Below are positions 1-8,971 of a stretch of DNA of 64,000 nt, piece after piece. Under the pieces are notes generated by a model. The model was not told where the DNA came from. It saw only the letters and a program-made list of their open reading frames with translations, and did not search any database. Position 1 is the first letter of the stretch, and every line of letters begins with the position of its first letter. The translations under genes and the position numbers were made by a program. Origin of the DNA: Candidatus Sulfotelmatobacter sp. (GTDB lineage Bacteria; Acidobacteriota; Terriglobia; Terriglobales; Acidobacteriaceae); contig JASHNU010000086.1 in the NCBI GenBank assembly GCA_030041475.1, positions 62,001 to 126,000 on the forward strand. The letters run 5' to 3'.

Positions 1-138
1 GTCCTTCATTTTCGTTCCGGCGCTCTCGGATTTCTTCTCTGTACTGCCGGCGGCGGCTGTTCCGGTATTTTGCGCAAGCACAAACGGCGCGCACGCCATC
101 AACGCTCCTACAAGTATTGCCGCAAATTTCGTCTTCAT
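1..138 (-). CDS. Secreted protein, N-terminal part (runs off the window)
   Basis: The first 46 codons are visible, reading MKTKFAAILVGALMACAPFV and then LAQNTGTAAAG. This is a typical Sec signal peptide with a Lys-rich start, a hydrophobic core and a predicted cleavage after VLA. A strong ribosome-binding site (GAGGAG) lies a few bases before the ATG, which fixes the start. The mature part begins low-complexity (Ala, Gly, Ser, Lys), so the function cannot be told. The fragment is too short for the ORF track. It is the next minus-strand gene after recX, about 85 bases away. Confidence 0.7.
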   Translation of the reverse strand, partial: MKTKFAAILVGALMACAPFVLAQNTGTAAAGSTEKKSESAGTKMKD

Positions 139-222
139 AGTTCCTCCTCAGGGATTGCTACGTGTGTGATGCGAGTATGCAACATACCTCGCCCCAGCGC
201 AAATCTCTGCCTCACGCTGAAC

Positions 223-759
223 TCAGCTCTCGTTCTCCAGCGCGCCCAGCGTCTCTTCATCCACCTCCCACTTTTTCAGGATCGTCAGGATGGTTTTCGT
301 GCCGAACCCGGCCCGCACCAGCTGACGGAATATGCGCGCCGCCTGCTTCCGATCCTTCGGCTTCTCCAGCCGCTTCCGCCGCAGATATTCTCGCGCCTGC
401 TTCTCCTCATTCACGCCCTGAAAAGCCGCGACCACCGCCTTTTCGATAACCTCGCCGTGCACGCCCTTGGCCTTCAGGTCGGTGATCACCCGCATGCGAC
501 CGTAACGCTGATTGTCGCGCCGCAACGAAGAATAAGCCGCCGCGTACTGCGAATCGTTCAAGTACCCGTGGTCTTTCAGACGACGGATGACCAGTTCCAG
601 AAGCGTCTGCCCATATTCCGACTCAGCATCTTCCACCCGCGCCCGCATCATGCGCTTCAATTCCGCCACCGTTCGCATGCGCCGCGCCAGCGCGTCTACG
701 GCATACTCATACAACTCGTCTTCGGAGTAGGGCTTTTTCTTTGGACGCGAAAACGCCAT
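223..759 (-). CDS. recX: Regulatory protein RecX
   Basis: RecX binds and modulates RecA filaments, limiting recombinase and SOS activity in the cytoplasm. The 178-residue product has the family's repeated three-helix pattern: an N-terminal AVDALARRMRTVAELKRMM helix pair, a central RRLKDHGYLNDSQYAAAY block that is the most recognisable RecX motif, and a C-terminal RQLVRAGFGTKTILTILKKW block. The length is close to the usual 150-200. recA is not next to it in this window. No ribosome-binding site precedes the ATG. Instead a TATCTT hexamer sits 6 nt upstream, so the mRNA may be leaderless. Confidence 0.9.
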   Translation of the reverse strand: MAFSRPKKKPYSEDELYEYAVDALARRMRTVAELKRMMRARVEDAESEYGQTLLELVIRRLKDHGYLNDSQYAAAYSSLRRDNQRYGRMRVITDLKAKGVHGEVIEKAVVAAFQGVNEEKQAREYLRRKRLEKPKDRKQAARIFRQLVRAGFGTKTILTILKKWEVDEETLGALENES

Positions 760-765
760 GCGCTA

Positions 766-771
766 AAGATA
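766..771 (-). promoter_or_regulatory. Candidate -10 element of recX (leaderless)
   Basis: TATCTT on the minus strand, separated from the recX ATG by 6 nt (TAGCGC). That spacing puts the expected transcription start at or next to the A of the ATG. No Shine-Dalgarno sequence is present. Confidence 0.45.
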
Positions 772-841
772 GCGCACAGAAGTCCCGAGTTGCGAGTCCC
801 GAGCGGCGAGGAAATCAAGAACAAGACGGCGACTCACGCCC

Positions 842-872
842 AAAAAAAAGAGGGCGCGCTGCGAGCGCGCCC
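842..872 (-). terminator. Rho-independent terminator of pilT
   Basis: On the minus strand the sequence reads GGGCGCGC, loop TCGCA, GCGCGCCC, then a short CTC and a run of eight T. This is a perfect 8-bp GC stem followed by a U-tract, about 80 bases after the pilT stop codon. Confidence 0.85.
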
Positions 873-951
873 ATTGCAAGGAGGACAACACTTTGAAGGC
901 GAATCTAAACTTTACTGCCGAATCCCGGCCTAGGGCCTTGATCTTTGATCC

Positions 952-2076
952 CTACCGTCCGCCAAAACCGGCCGACTGCATCGACTGCCGCGAAATGTCC
1001 GATGTCGACGCGATACCCTGCATACGCAGCTTGAAGTCGTCGGCGTTCGACGCGTTTTCGAGAGCGGTTTCGTAATTGACCAGGCCGGCCTGGAACAAAT
1101 CCCACAACGACTGGTCGAACGTCTGCATGCCGTATTGCGAAGTGCCGGCCGCAATCGCATCGCGGATCGACCGCGTTTTTTCCGGCACCAGCACGCATTC
1201 GCGGATGTAAGCGGTATTGATCATCACTTCTACAGCTGGCACGCGCCCCTCAGTATCGCAGCGCCGGACTAATCTTTGGCTAATGATGGCTCTCATCACT
1301 GCCGCCAGCTGCATGCGAATCTGCTTCTGTTCCGGCGGAGGGAAAATCGAAATCACGCGGTTGATGGTTTCCACCGCATCCAGCGTATGCAGTGTCGAGA
1401 ACACCATGTGGCCGGTTTCGGCCGCATGCAGTGCCGTCTGAATCGTTTCCAGATCTCGCATTTCGCCCACCAGAATCACGTCCGGATCCTGACGCAGCGA
1501 GGCGCGGAGCGCAGTCGCAAACGAGGGTGTATCCACGCCCACCTCGCGCTGGTTCACGTATCCCTTTTTATCGCGGTGCAGAAATTCGATCGGATCTTCG
1601 ATCGTAATGATGTGTTCGGCGCGCGACGCATTCACGCGGTCCACCATCGCAGCCAGCGTCGTCGACTTGCCGGATCCGGTCACGCCCGTCACCAGCACCA
1701 GCCCGCGCGGCATGTCGCAAATCTGCTCCACCACTTTGGGCAGGAACAATTCGTCGAGCGCGCGAATCTTGGTCGGAATGACGCGCAGCACCAACCCCAC
1801 GTTTCCGCGTTGCTGGAAAATGTTCACACGGAAGCGGCCCAGGCCGGCCACGCCGTACGCCATGTCGATTTCGGTAGTCTCTTTGAATTTCTGCTTCTGC
1901 CGCGCCGACATCATGCTGAACGCCATGTTCAGCATGTCTTCGGCCGAGATGCGCGGTTGGTCGGTCAGCGGCACCAGATCGCCGTCAATGCGCAGGTGCG
2001 GATAGTTCCCCACCTTCAGGTGCAAATCGCTGGCTCGCCGTTCCGTCGCTATCCGAAGCAGATCGTCAATGTTCAT
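952..2076 (-). CDS. pilT: Type IV pilus twitching motility ATPase PilT
   Basis: PilT is the hexameric ATPase that retracts type IV pili from the inner-membrane side. The 374-residue product has the N-terminal PAS-like domain (SDLHLKVG near residue 16), Walker A GVTGSGKST (about 131-139), the Asp box ITIEDPIEF (about 157), Walker B DVILVGEMRD (about 199) and the His box TGHMVFSTLHT (about 221). The length matches the family (340-380). No other pil genes lie nearby, which is common for scattered pilus loci in Acidobacteriota. A strong terminator follows. The start at ATG 2076 gives the conserved family N-terminus MNIDDLL. Confidence 0.95.
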   Translation of the reverse strand: MNIDDLLRIATERRASDLHLKVGNYPHLRIDGDLVPLTDQPRISAEDMLNMAFSMMSARQKQKFKETTEIDMAYGVAGLGRFRVNIFQQRGNVGLVLRVIPTKIRALDELFLPKVVEQICDMPRGLVLVTGVTGSGKSTTLAAMVDRVNASRAEHIITIEDPIEFLHRDKKGYVNQREVGVDTPSFATALRASLRQDPDVILVGEMRDLETIQTALHAAETGHMVFSTLHTLDAVETINRVISIFPPPEQKQIRMQLAAVMRAIISQRLVRRCDTEGRVPAVEVMINTAYIRECVLVPEKTRSIRDAIAAGTSQYGMQTFDQSLWDLFQAGLVNYETALENASNADDFKLRMQGIASTSDISRQSMQSAGFGGR

Positions 2077-2121
2077 TGTCGAGTTTTGTCCCTTGGGAGG
2101 TCTGCCGGACGGTCCGGGAAG

Positions 2122-2175
2122 GGCATGGCTTTAGCCGTGCCGCTGCCAGCCCTGTTGTTTCGCGGCTTTAGCCGC
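2122..2175. repeat. Interspersed palindromes, GGCACGGCTTTAGCCGTGCC type
   Basis: The pilT/kinase intergenic region (2077-2419) holds two palindromes: GGCATGGCT-TT-AGCCGTGCC at 2122-2141 and GCGGCT-TT-AGCCGC at 2162-2175. A third relative, GCACGGCT-GA-AGCCGTGC, lies at 12702-12719. They share the NGGCT(TT/GA)AGCCN core and look like members of a dispersed repeat family. The rest of this 340-base gap shows no gene. Confidence 0.6.
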
Positions 2176-2419
2176 TGGGACCCGAACCATCTCACAGTCT
2201 TCTTTGATCATCGCCCGAACCGTCACGTTCCCCAAGATGACCTAAGTAACGGCTTCCACCGGCGGCAGGACTACTCCCTGCGTGTGCTCTCTGGGAACCG
2301 CGACCCGGCACGGCGTCATTCCGGGGCCCCCGCGCTTTCATCGAGGAGATTCGCGGAACTCAAATTGAGCCGCCGGCGAACGGCCCCACTCATTGACTTG
2401 CCCTTCGATCTTGCCTACC

Positions 2420-5104
2420 ATGACGTGGCCCATGATCGGCCGCACGATTTCGCACTACCACATCCTCGAAAAGCTCGGCGGCGGAGGTATGGGCATCGTG
2501 TATAAGGCCGAAGACACGCGCCTGCACCGCATCGTCGCTCTGAAATTTCTCCCCGAAGACACGGCTCAGGACGCCGCTGCCCTCGAGCGTTTCCGCCGCG
2601 AAGCCCAGGCCGCGTCCTCGTTGAACCACCCCAACATCTGCACGATTTACGACATCGGCGAAGAGGACGGCTCCGCCTACATCGTCATGGAGTTTATCGA
2701 CGGCCAGACGCTGAAGCACCGCATTATGGGTAAGCCCATGCGACTCGGCGAGCTTCTCGACGTGGCCATCGCCATCGCCGACGCTTTGGCTGCCGCGCAT
2801 GCCCGCGGCATCGTGCATCGCGACATCAAACCCGCGAACATTTTCATCAGCCGCACCGGGCAGACCAAGGTTCTCGATTTCGGCCTCGCTAAATACACCG
2901 CCGAGCAGCATCACGGGCGCGACAATGGCCAGACCAGTTCCATGCCCACCGCCGCCGATCCGCTGGTGCTTACCAGCCCCGGTACCGCAGTCGGCACCGT
3001 CGCCTACATGTCGCCCGAGCAGGCCATGGGCGAAGAACTCGACGGCCGCACCGATCTGTTCTCTCTCGGCATCGTCCTCTACGAAATGGCCACCGGCCGC
3101 ATGCCGTTTTCCGGTAACACCACGGCCGCGGTTTTCGACGCCATTCTGCATCGCACTCCCACGGCCGCGATCAAGCTGAATGGCCAGTTGCCTCCGCGCC
3201 TGGAAACCATCCTCGAAAAAGCTCTCGAAAAGGATCCGAAGCTGCGTTACCAGGCCGCATCCGATTTCCGCGTGGACTTGCAGCGCCTCAAGCGCGAATC
3301 GGACTCACACGCAGCGGCGCAGCCGCTCGAAGCCGAACCGCAAGCCGCGCCTTCCGGCTCCTCCTCTTCGGTCGCTGTTCACGCTGGAACTGCGCCAGCA
3401 ATAGCGCCGCCTTCAACGAAAAAGACCTGGATTCCGCTCGCCGCACTTAGCCTGATTGCCCTGGTCCTCATCGCCGCCGCCTACTTCGCCGGCGAACGCG
3501 AAGGCCTCTCGCACAGCATCACTCCACCCACCTACCGCCAACTCACCTTCCGTGGTGGGACCATCCGCATGGCCCGCTTCGCTCCCGACGGCAAGACCAT
3601 CGTTTACAGCGCTGCCTGGGAAGGCAATCCCGTCGAGCTCTACCTCACCAATCCCCAGAGCCCCGAATCGCGGCCCTACGGGCTGCCCAAGGCCGAAGTG
3701 CTTTCCATCTCCAAAGACGGAGAAATCGCCGTCCTCCTCAACAGCCACAACGTCGATCCCTACATCAACGTCGGCACGCTCGGCCGCGTTCCTCTCGGCG
3801 GCGGCGCGCCCCGCGAAGTCCTCGAAAATGTGGAGTGGGCTGACTGGTCGCCCGATGGCGCCAATTTCGCCGTGGTTCGCCAGCTGGCTGGCCAGAGCCG
3901 CGTGGAATTTCCCATCGGAAAGGTTCTCTACCAGACCGGCGGCTGGATCAGTCATGCGCGCATTTCGCCCGATGGACAAAGGGTCGCCTTCATCGAACAT
4001 CCCGTTCGCCGCGACGATGCCGGCGTTATCGCGGTCGTCGATCTTGCCGGCAATAAGAAAACTCTCTCCACCGGCTGGGAGACTGCCTGGGGCCTCGGTT
4101 GGTCGCCGAAGGGTGACGAGATCTGGTTTTCCAGTACCCGGCTTGGATACGGCCGTTATCTCTCGTCTGTAACTTTGTCGGGCAAAGAACGGCTCCTCGC
4201 CCGCGAGCCCGGCACGCTCACGCTCCAGGATGTCGCTCGCGATGGCCGCCTGCTGGTTACGCGTGACGTCCCCCGCGTCGGCATGGTTGGCGGCACACAA
4301 GGCAGTTCCAAGGAGCGCGATCTGTCCTGGATGGATTGGTCCGCGCCCAAAGATCTGTCCGCCGACGGCAAAACTCTCTTGTTCGGCGAGTCAGGGGAAG
4401 GCGGAGGCGAAAATTACACCGTTTATGTGCGTGAAACGGATGGTTCTCCCGCCATCCGGTTAGGCGAGGGCACAGGCTTGGCGCTCTCTGCCGACAAAAA
4501 ATGGGCGATCTCCGGCCTGCCCAAGCCGCCCATCCAGCTTTTTCTGCTCCCCACCGGGGCGGGAGAATCGCGGACTCTCACCCATGACAATATCAATCAT
4601 GTGTGGGTTCGCTGGTTTCCCGACGGCCAGCGAATTTTGTTCGCCGGCGATGAGCCCGGCAAAGGCACCCGCCTTTATATCCAGGACATCAACGGCGGCG
4701 CGGCCCGGCCCATTAGCAGTGAAGGCGTCAACGCGAGCCTGTTTTCCATTTCGCCCGATGGCAAGCAGGTCGTTATGGTCCCGCCCGATCAGAAACCAGC
4801 TTTGCTCCCCATTGAAGGTGGCGACCCGCGCACCATCCCCGGCCTCGATGTCGGCGACGCTCCCATCTGCTGGTCCGCCGACGGCCGTTCGATTTTCGTC
4901 TACCATCTCGGCGAAGTCCCGGCTCGCGTCTTTAAATTCGACCTCGCCACTGGCCACAAGCAACCGTGGAAGGATCTCCTTCCTCCCGACGTCTCCGGCG
5001 TCACCGACGTCAGCGCCATCTTCATCACTCCCGACGGCCAGAACTACGTCTACGAGTACGGCCGCACACTTTCCGATCTCTATCTCGTCAACGACGTGAA
5101 GTAG
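2420..5104 (+). CDS. Ser/Thr protein kinase with C-terminal WD40-like (PD40/TolB) propeller
   Basis: A eukaryotic-type receptor kinase. The N-terminal third carries the glycine-rich loop LGGGGMGIVYKAED, the catalytic lysine in IVALKFL, the HRDIKPANI loop, DFGLAK and the activation segment GTVAYMSPEQ. A single membrane span (WIPLAALSLIALVLIAAAYF) follows a Pro/Ala-rich linker. The remaining 530 or so residues contain repeated ISPDG/FAPDGK motifs of PD40 beta-propeller blades, presumably outside the cytoplasm. The track start is a TTG at 2393. I chose ATG 2420 because relatives begin with MIGRTISHY-like sequence; ATG 2432 is also possible. A paralogue follows 58 bases downstream. The ligand and substrate are unknown. 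Confidence 0.9.
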   Translation: MTWPMIGRTISHYHILEKLGGGGMGIVYKAEDTRLHRIVALKFLPEDTAQDAAALERFRREAQAASSLNHPNICTIYDIGEEDGSAYIVMEFIDGQTLKHRIMGKPMRLGELLDVAIAIADALAAAHARGIVHRDIKPANIFISRTGQTKVLDFGLAKYTAEQHHGRDNGQTSSMPTAADPLVLTSPGTAVGTVAYMSPEQAMGEELDGRTDLFSLGIVLYEMATGRMPFSGNTTAAVFDAILHRTPTAAIKLNGQLPPRLETILEKALEKDPKLRYQAASDFRVDLQRLKRESDSHAAAQPLEAEPQAAPSGSSSSVAVHAGTAPAIAPPSTKKTWIPLAALSLIALVLIAAAYFAGEREGLSHSITPPTYRQLTFRGGTIRMARFAPDGKTIVYSAAWEGNPVELYLTNPQSPESRPYGLPKAEVLSISKDGEIAVLLNSHNVDPYINVGTLGRVPLGGGAPREVLENVEWADWSPDGANFAVVRQLAGQSRVEFPIGKVLYQTGGWISHARISPDGQRVAFIEHPVRRDDAGVIAVVDLAGNKKTLSTGWETAWGLGWSPKGDEIWFSSTRLGYGRYLSSVTLSGKERLLAREPGTLTLQDVARDGRLLVTRDVPRVGMVGGTQGSSKERDLSWMDWSAPKDLSADGKTLLFGESGEGGGENYTVYVRETDGSPAIRLGEGTGLALSADKKWAISGLPKPPIQLFLLPTGAGESRTLTHDNINHVWVRWFPDGQRILFAGDEPGKGTRLYIQDINGGAARPISSEGVNASLFSISPDGKQVVMVPPDQKPALLPIEGGDPRTIPGLDVGDAPICWSADGRSIFVYHLGEVPARVFKFDLATGHKQPWKDLLPPDVSGVTDVSAIFITPDGQNYVYEYGRTLSDLYLVNDVK

Positions 5105-5147
5105 TGCGACGTGACTTAGGACGGCTCATGCAGGAGCGTCTTACCGC

Positions 5148-5153
5148 TATAAT
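5148..5153 (+). promoter_or_regulatory. Candidate -10 element of second kinase (leaderless)
   Basis: A perfect TATAAT ends 9 nt before the ATG at 5163, with only GC-rich sequence between and no Shine-Dalgarno. No clear -35 is seen. The downstream kinase may therefore have its own promoter and a nearly leaderless mRNA rather than rely on readthrough from the first kinase. Confidence 0.55.
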
Positions 5154-5162
5154 TGCCCCCGC

Positions 5163-7877
5163 ATGCCCTTAACGTCTGGCACAAAGCTCGGCCCTTACGA
5201 AATCCAGTCCCAACTCGGCGCTGGCGGTATGGGCGAAGTCTACCGCGCCCGCGACACCCGCCTCGAACGCACCGTCGCCATCAAGGTCCTGGCCTCGCAT
5301 CTTTCTTCGTCGCCAGAACTCAGGCAGCGCATGGAACGCGAGGCCCGTTCCATCTCATCGCTGAACCATCCTCATATCTGCCACCTCTACGACATCGGTT
5401 CGCAGAACGGCGCCGACTACCTGGTCATGGAGTTCCTCGAGGGCGAGACGCTTGCCGAGCGCCTGCGCAAAGGCACGCTGCCGATGAACGAAATTCTCAA
5501 GATCGGCATCGCCATCGCCGAAGCGCTGGCTGTAGCTCACCGCCAGGGCATCGTGCACCGCGATCTCAAGCCGGGCAACGTCATGCTGACTCCGGGCGGT
5601 GCCAAGCTGATGGACTTCGGCCTCGCCAAACCGCTGGGCGTCGCCAGCGCAAGTTCCACCTCAGCGCCACCATCGTTCACCGCGGCCGCCACCCTCAGCG
5701 GCCCCAGCCCGCTCAGCCCGCTCACTACCGCCGGCACAATCATTGGCACCATCCAGTACATGGCGCCCGAGCAGATCGAAGGCAAAGAAGCCGACGCCCG
5801 CTCCGACATCTTCGCCTTCGGCGCCGTGCTCTACGAAATGGGAGCCGGCAAGCGTCCCTTCGAAGGCAAGAGCCAGATTTCGCTCGCCTCCTCGATTCTC
5901 GAGAAAGACCCCGAGCCAATCCGCACGCTCAAGCCGCAAACTCCGGCCGCCTTCGAACATGTGGTCACGACCTGCCTCCAGAAGAATCCCGACGACCGCT
6001 ACCTCGCTGCCCACGACATCAAGCTCGAACTGCAATGGATTGCCGCAGAAAAGGTCGCCACAGAAAAGATCGCCGTAGAAAAGCCCTCATCAGACGCGCC
6101 CGCCGACGCCGCTGCATCTCCACTCGCCCCAGCACGCCGCCCGCTCGCATGGATGTTTGCCATCGTCGCCGGCCTTCTGCTCGGCGCCATGGCTGGATTC
6201 CTTCTGCACCGCACTCCCTCGGCGCACTCCATTCGCACCGTCATCGATCCTCCGCCCAACAGCTTGTTTCGCCTCTCAGACGACAATGCCGGACCGCCCG
6301 TTCTTTCTCCTGACGGCACCACCATCGCATTTACAGCCACAGGCTCGGGCGGCAAAGTTCAGATTTGGGTTCGCCCCATGAATTCACTCGAAGCGCACTC
6401 CCTGCCCGGAACCGATGACGCAATCTTTCCGTTCTGGTCGCCCGACAGCCGCGCGCTAGGCTTCTTCGCCGACGCCAAGGTGAAGACCATTGAGTTGAAT
6501 GGGGGCTCGTCCACTGTCGTCTGTGACGCGCCCCTCGGCCGCGGTGGAGCGTGGGGCGCCAATGGGGTCATAGTGTTCTCAGCGGGGCCAATCTCTCCCA
6601 TCCTGCAGGTCAATGCCAGTGGTGGAACTCCAACGGCCGTAACCAGGATTGACCTGGCGCAACATTCTTCCCATCGCTGGCCCTTCTTTCTTCCGGACGG
6701 CAAGCACTTTCTTTACTTGGCCATGAACCACGATGCGGCCAGGTCCGCGAGCGACGCGGTCTACTATGCATCGCTCGACGGCCGCGAGAACCGTCTCCTT
6801 TTACGCACGCAGGCCAATGCCATTTACGCCGACGGGTTCCTGCTCTTTGCTCAGCACGATCAGTTGATGGCCCAGCCCTTCGATCCTTCGAGTGGAAAGC
6901 TGAGTGGAGAACCTCAAAGGGTCGCAGTGGGCGTGATGAACGATCTCACCACCTGGCACATGGACGCTTCCGCATCCGATAACGGATTGCTCGCTTTCGG
7001 CAGTGGAGGACTTGGCGAGTTACAGCTAATCTGGGTGGACCGGACCGGCAGACAGTCCGCCGTTGCCGCCGACAAGCTCACCAATCTGCAATACGCATCG
7101 CTTTCGCCGCAGGGCGACCGAGTTGCGCTCCAGATTGACACCGGGATTAATGACATCTGGGTTCTGGATTTGGCGCGGGGCGTCCGCACCCGCCTGACTT
7201 TCGGACCCGTCACGAACGCCTCGCCCGTTTGGTCGCCCGATGGCAAATGGATCGCCTACTTCTCCTTCCGCGACAGCAAATACAACCTGTACCGTAAACC
7301 CTCCGACGGCAGTGGCGCAGAAGAACTTCTTGTTTCCGATGACAACCAAACCATTTATGCGAACGATTGGTCGCATGATGGCAAGACCCTGATCTACCAG
7401 CGCGGTCTCGCCGGAGAAGGCAACGAGATTTGGGCCTTGCCGCTCGAAGGCGAACGCAAGCCGCGAATGCTGGTATCGAAGGGCAGTGTTGGACGCCTGT
7501 CGCCCGACGGCCGCTGGCTCGCCTATCAGTCGTTGGAATCCGGCGTTCCCGAGATCTTCGTGGTAGCCGCCGACGGGCGGCAAGGCAAGTGGCAAGTTAC
7601 GCCCAATGGTGGGCAATGGCCGCAGTGGAGCCACGACGGCAAAGAGCTTTTGTACTTCGACCTGCCTTCGAATATCGTCTCGGTCCCGGTGAAGGAAATC
7701 GGTGGGGTCCTCCAGTTCGGCGCTCCGCAAATCCTGGTCAATCGCTGGACCATCCTTACCGTGCCCTTCTTCGACATCTCCAACGACGGCCAGAAACTCC
7801 TGCTCGAACGCCTCTCCCAGCAGGTCAGCCAATCGGTCACAGTCGTCACCAACTTTACCGAAGGCCTCCAGAAATAA
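5163..7877 (+). CDS. Ser/Thr protein kinase with C-terminal WD40-like (PD40/TolB) propeller
   Basis: This is the paralogue of the preceding kinase and has the same architecture. The kinase domain shows LGAGGMGEVYRARDTRL, the VAIKVL lysine, HRDLKPGNV, DFGLAK and GTIQYMAPEQ. A membrane span (WMFAIVAGLLLGAMAGFLL) follows a linker that contains a short EKVATEKIAVEKPS repeat. The 570-residue C-terminal part carries repeated LSPDGT, WSPDSR and WSPDGKWIAYFSF propeller motifs. The start at ATG 5163 places LGPYEIQSQLGAGGMG at the expected distance. All key catalytic residues are present, so it should be active. Tandem kinases of this type are a hallmark of Acidobacteriota. The signal sensed is unknown. 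Confidence 0.92.
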   Translation: MPLTSGTKLGPYEIQSQLGAGGMGEVYRARDTRLERTVAIKVLASHLSSSPELRQRMEREARSISSLNHPHICHLYDIGSQNGADYLVMEFLEGETLAERLRKGTLPMNEILKIGIAIAEALAVAHRQGIVHRDLKPGNVMLTPGGAKLMDFGLAKPLGVASASSTSAPPSFTAAATLSGPSPLSPLTTAGTIIGTIQYMAPEQIEGKEADARSDIFAFGAVLYEMGAGKRPFEGKSQISLASSILEKDPEPIRTLKPQTPAAFEHVVTTCLQKNPDDRYLAAHDIKLELQWIAAEKVATEKIAVEKPSSDAPADAAASPLAPARRPLAWMFAIVAGLLLGAMAGFLLHRTPSAHSIRTVIDPPPNSLFRLSDDNAGPPVLSPDGTTIAFTATGSGGKVQIWVRPMNSLEAHSLPGTDDAIFPFWSPDSRALGFFADAKVKTIELNGGSSTVVCDAPLGRGGAWGANGVIVFSAGPISPILQVNASGGTPTAVTRIDLAQHSSHRWPFFLPDGKHFLYLAMNHDAARSASDAVYYASLDGRENRLLLRTQANAIYADGFLLFAQHDQLMAQPFDPSSGKLSGEPQRVAVGVMNDLTTWHMDASASDNGLLAFGSGGLGELQLIWVDRTGRQSAVAADKLTNLQYASLSPQGDRVALQIDTGINDIWVLDLARGVRTRLTFGPVTNASPVWSPDGKWIAYFSFRDSKYNLYRKPSDGSGAEELLVSDDNQTIYANDWSHDGKTLIYQRGLAGEGNEIWALPLEGERKPRMLVSKGSVGRLSPDGRWLAYQSLESGVPEIFVVAADGRQGKWQVTPNGGQWPQWSHDGKELLYFDLPSNIVSVPVKEIGGVLQFGAPQILVNRWTILTVPFFDISNDGQKLLLERLSQQVSQSVTVVTNFTEGLQK

Positions 7878-8034
7878 ACGGATTTGAAAGGACACCGCTC
7901 TCGGCCGCCGAGTAGCACGAACCACATCCGGTTTGTGTTGCCGGTTGATGAACCTGAGTCCAGTTCTCGGGAATCACCGCCATCATCGGCCGAAATCCTG
8001 AGCTTGTCTAAGGACCCTGTCCCTACCCCGCTCC

Positions 8035-8214
8035 TTATCGGTCCAACTCCTCAATCGCCGTCATAAACTCCTGCTCCGCCTTTCTCATCCGGGCCAGCAG
8101 CCGGCGATGCTGATCCCGGTCAATCGGCTTCGCTTTTTCGATGTACGTCAGCAGTGCCTCCTTGGCCGCATTCATCTTCGCTTCAGCCGATTCGACCTTT
8201 TCCGGGCTGCTCAT
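8035..8214 (-). CDS. Small charged helical protein (59 aa)
   Basis: A short ORF missed by the track. It starts at ATG 8214 behind a strong GGAGGGAG ribosome-binding site and ends at TAA 8035. The product begins MSSPEKVESAEAKMNAAKEA and is rich in Ala, Glu, Lys and Arg with no Gly and few Pro, so it is probably almost entirely alpha-helical or coiled-coil and cytoplasmic. It lies just beyond the terminator of the DinB gene on the same strand. I do not recognise a family. The good start signal and helical composition argue that it is real. Confidence 0.6.
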   Translation of the reverse strand: MSSPEKVESAEAKMNAAKEALLTYIEKAKPIDRDQHRRLLARMRKAEQEFMTAIEELDR

Positions 8215-8237
8215 GAGACTCCCTCCTCCGTCGTCCC

Positions 8238-8265
8238 AAAAATGAAAGCCGCCCCGCAGGGCGGC
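8238..8265 (-). terminator. Rho-independent terminator of the DinB gene
   Basis: On the minus strand GCCGCCC, loop TGCG, GGGCGGC forms a perfect 7-bp stem followed by TTTCATTTTT. It begins about 25 bases after the stop codon of the DinB gene and just before the start of the 59-aa ORF, so it separates the two. Confidence 0.75.
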
Positions 8266-8289
8266 GCTGCCACATCGACGCTCATCAAT

Positions 8290-8826
8290 CTATGCAGCAG
8301 TTTCTTCAACCGCGGGCGGCACGAACGGCTCATCATAGCTGCCGCCGTAGATCGAAGGCACCTTCGATCCCATGGGCCGCAGATACGTTGCCAGCGCGCC
8401 GCGATGATGAATGTTGTGATTGTTGAGAAAGCTGAGATACAGCACCGAAGGGAAGTTGAACAGGCCTACAAAATTGATGGGCGTGAGCAGTTGCTCGGCT
8501 GACATTTTCTCCAGTCGCGCCAGCGCGCGCTGCAGGTTCTGGTCGTACCACGCAACGATGTCCGCGATCGTAGCTGGCATTTCGGGTGACTCGCCTGTCA
8601 TGTCAAACTTCAGATTGGCAACGCTTTCAGCGAAGTGCACGTCGCTGGTGGCAATGTGCCAAGCCAGGTCTTTGGCCGTCCGCGCATTCGGATCCGGACG
8701 GTAATCCGACCTTGCTTCGGGCACAGCCTGCATTACCTTCTTGGTGATTTCCGCTTCGCGCTTGACGCCATCTACCATCATGTCGCGATAGGTGACGACA
8801 AATTCAGGAGTCAGGCCTTGAGACAT
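8290..8826 (-). CDS. DinB family protein
   Basis: A 178-residue member of the DinB/YfiT four-helix-bundle superfamily, which includes metal-dependent thiol transferases and many uncharacterised proteins. The three metal-binding histidines are visible: one in LAWHIATSD (about residue 57) and two in NNHNIHHRGAL (about 136-146). The last motif is the family signature. There is no signal peptide, unlike the two secreted DinB paralogues at 34.1 and 34.8 kb, so this one is cytoplasmic. It has its own promoter overlapping the end of ilvE and its own terminator, making it a single-gene unit. The substrate thiol is unknown. Confidence 0.85.
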   Translation of the reverse strand: MSQGLTPEFVVTYRDMMVDGVKREAEITKKVMQAVPEARSDYRPDPNARTAKDLAWHIATSDVHFAESVANLKFDMTGESPEMPATIADIVAWYDQNLQRALARLEKMSAEQLLTPINFVGLFNFPSVLYLSFLNNHNIHHRGALATYLRPMGSKVPSIYGGSYDEPFVPPAVEETAA

Positions 8827-8942
8827 AGTTTTCTCCTTGAGGGTGTTCTGTTTCGTTCAGACAAACCGTGAAAAGGGGAGCTTGGTCGGCCGAAAAGTCC
8901 TGCGCCCAGCGCATAGATGACGTGCGCAACCGAGCCGTCGCA

Positions 8943-8948
8943 ATTATA
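8943..8948 (-). promoter_or_regulatory. Candidate -10 (TATAAT) of the DinB gene
   Basis: TATAAT on the minus strand, preceded after 17 bases by TCCACA (4 of 6 matches to the -35 consensus), which overlaps the 3' end of ilvE. The predicted leader to the DinB ATG at 8826 is about 110 nt. Confidence 0.5.
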
Positions 8949-8971
8949 CTGCGCCGCCCCGACGTTGTGGA

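Noticed and set aside
1276-2505. 409-aa plus-strand ORF opposite pilT
   Set aside because: It is antisense to a clear pilT, has His/Arg-rich composition and no motif or ribosome-binding site. It is a high-GC shadow.
5153-6313. 386-aa plus-strand ORF overlapping the second kinase
   Set aside because: Another frame of a well-supported kinase gene, extremely rich in Arg, His and Pro.
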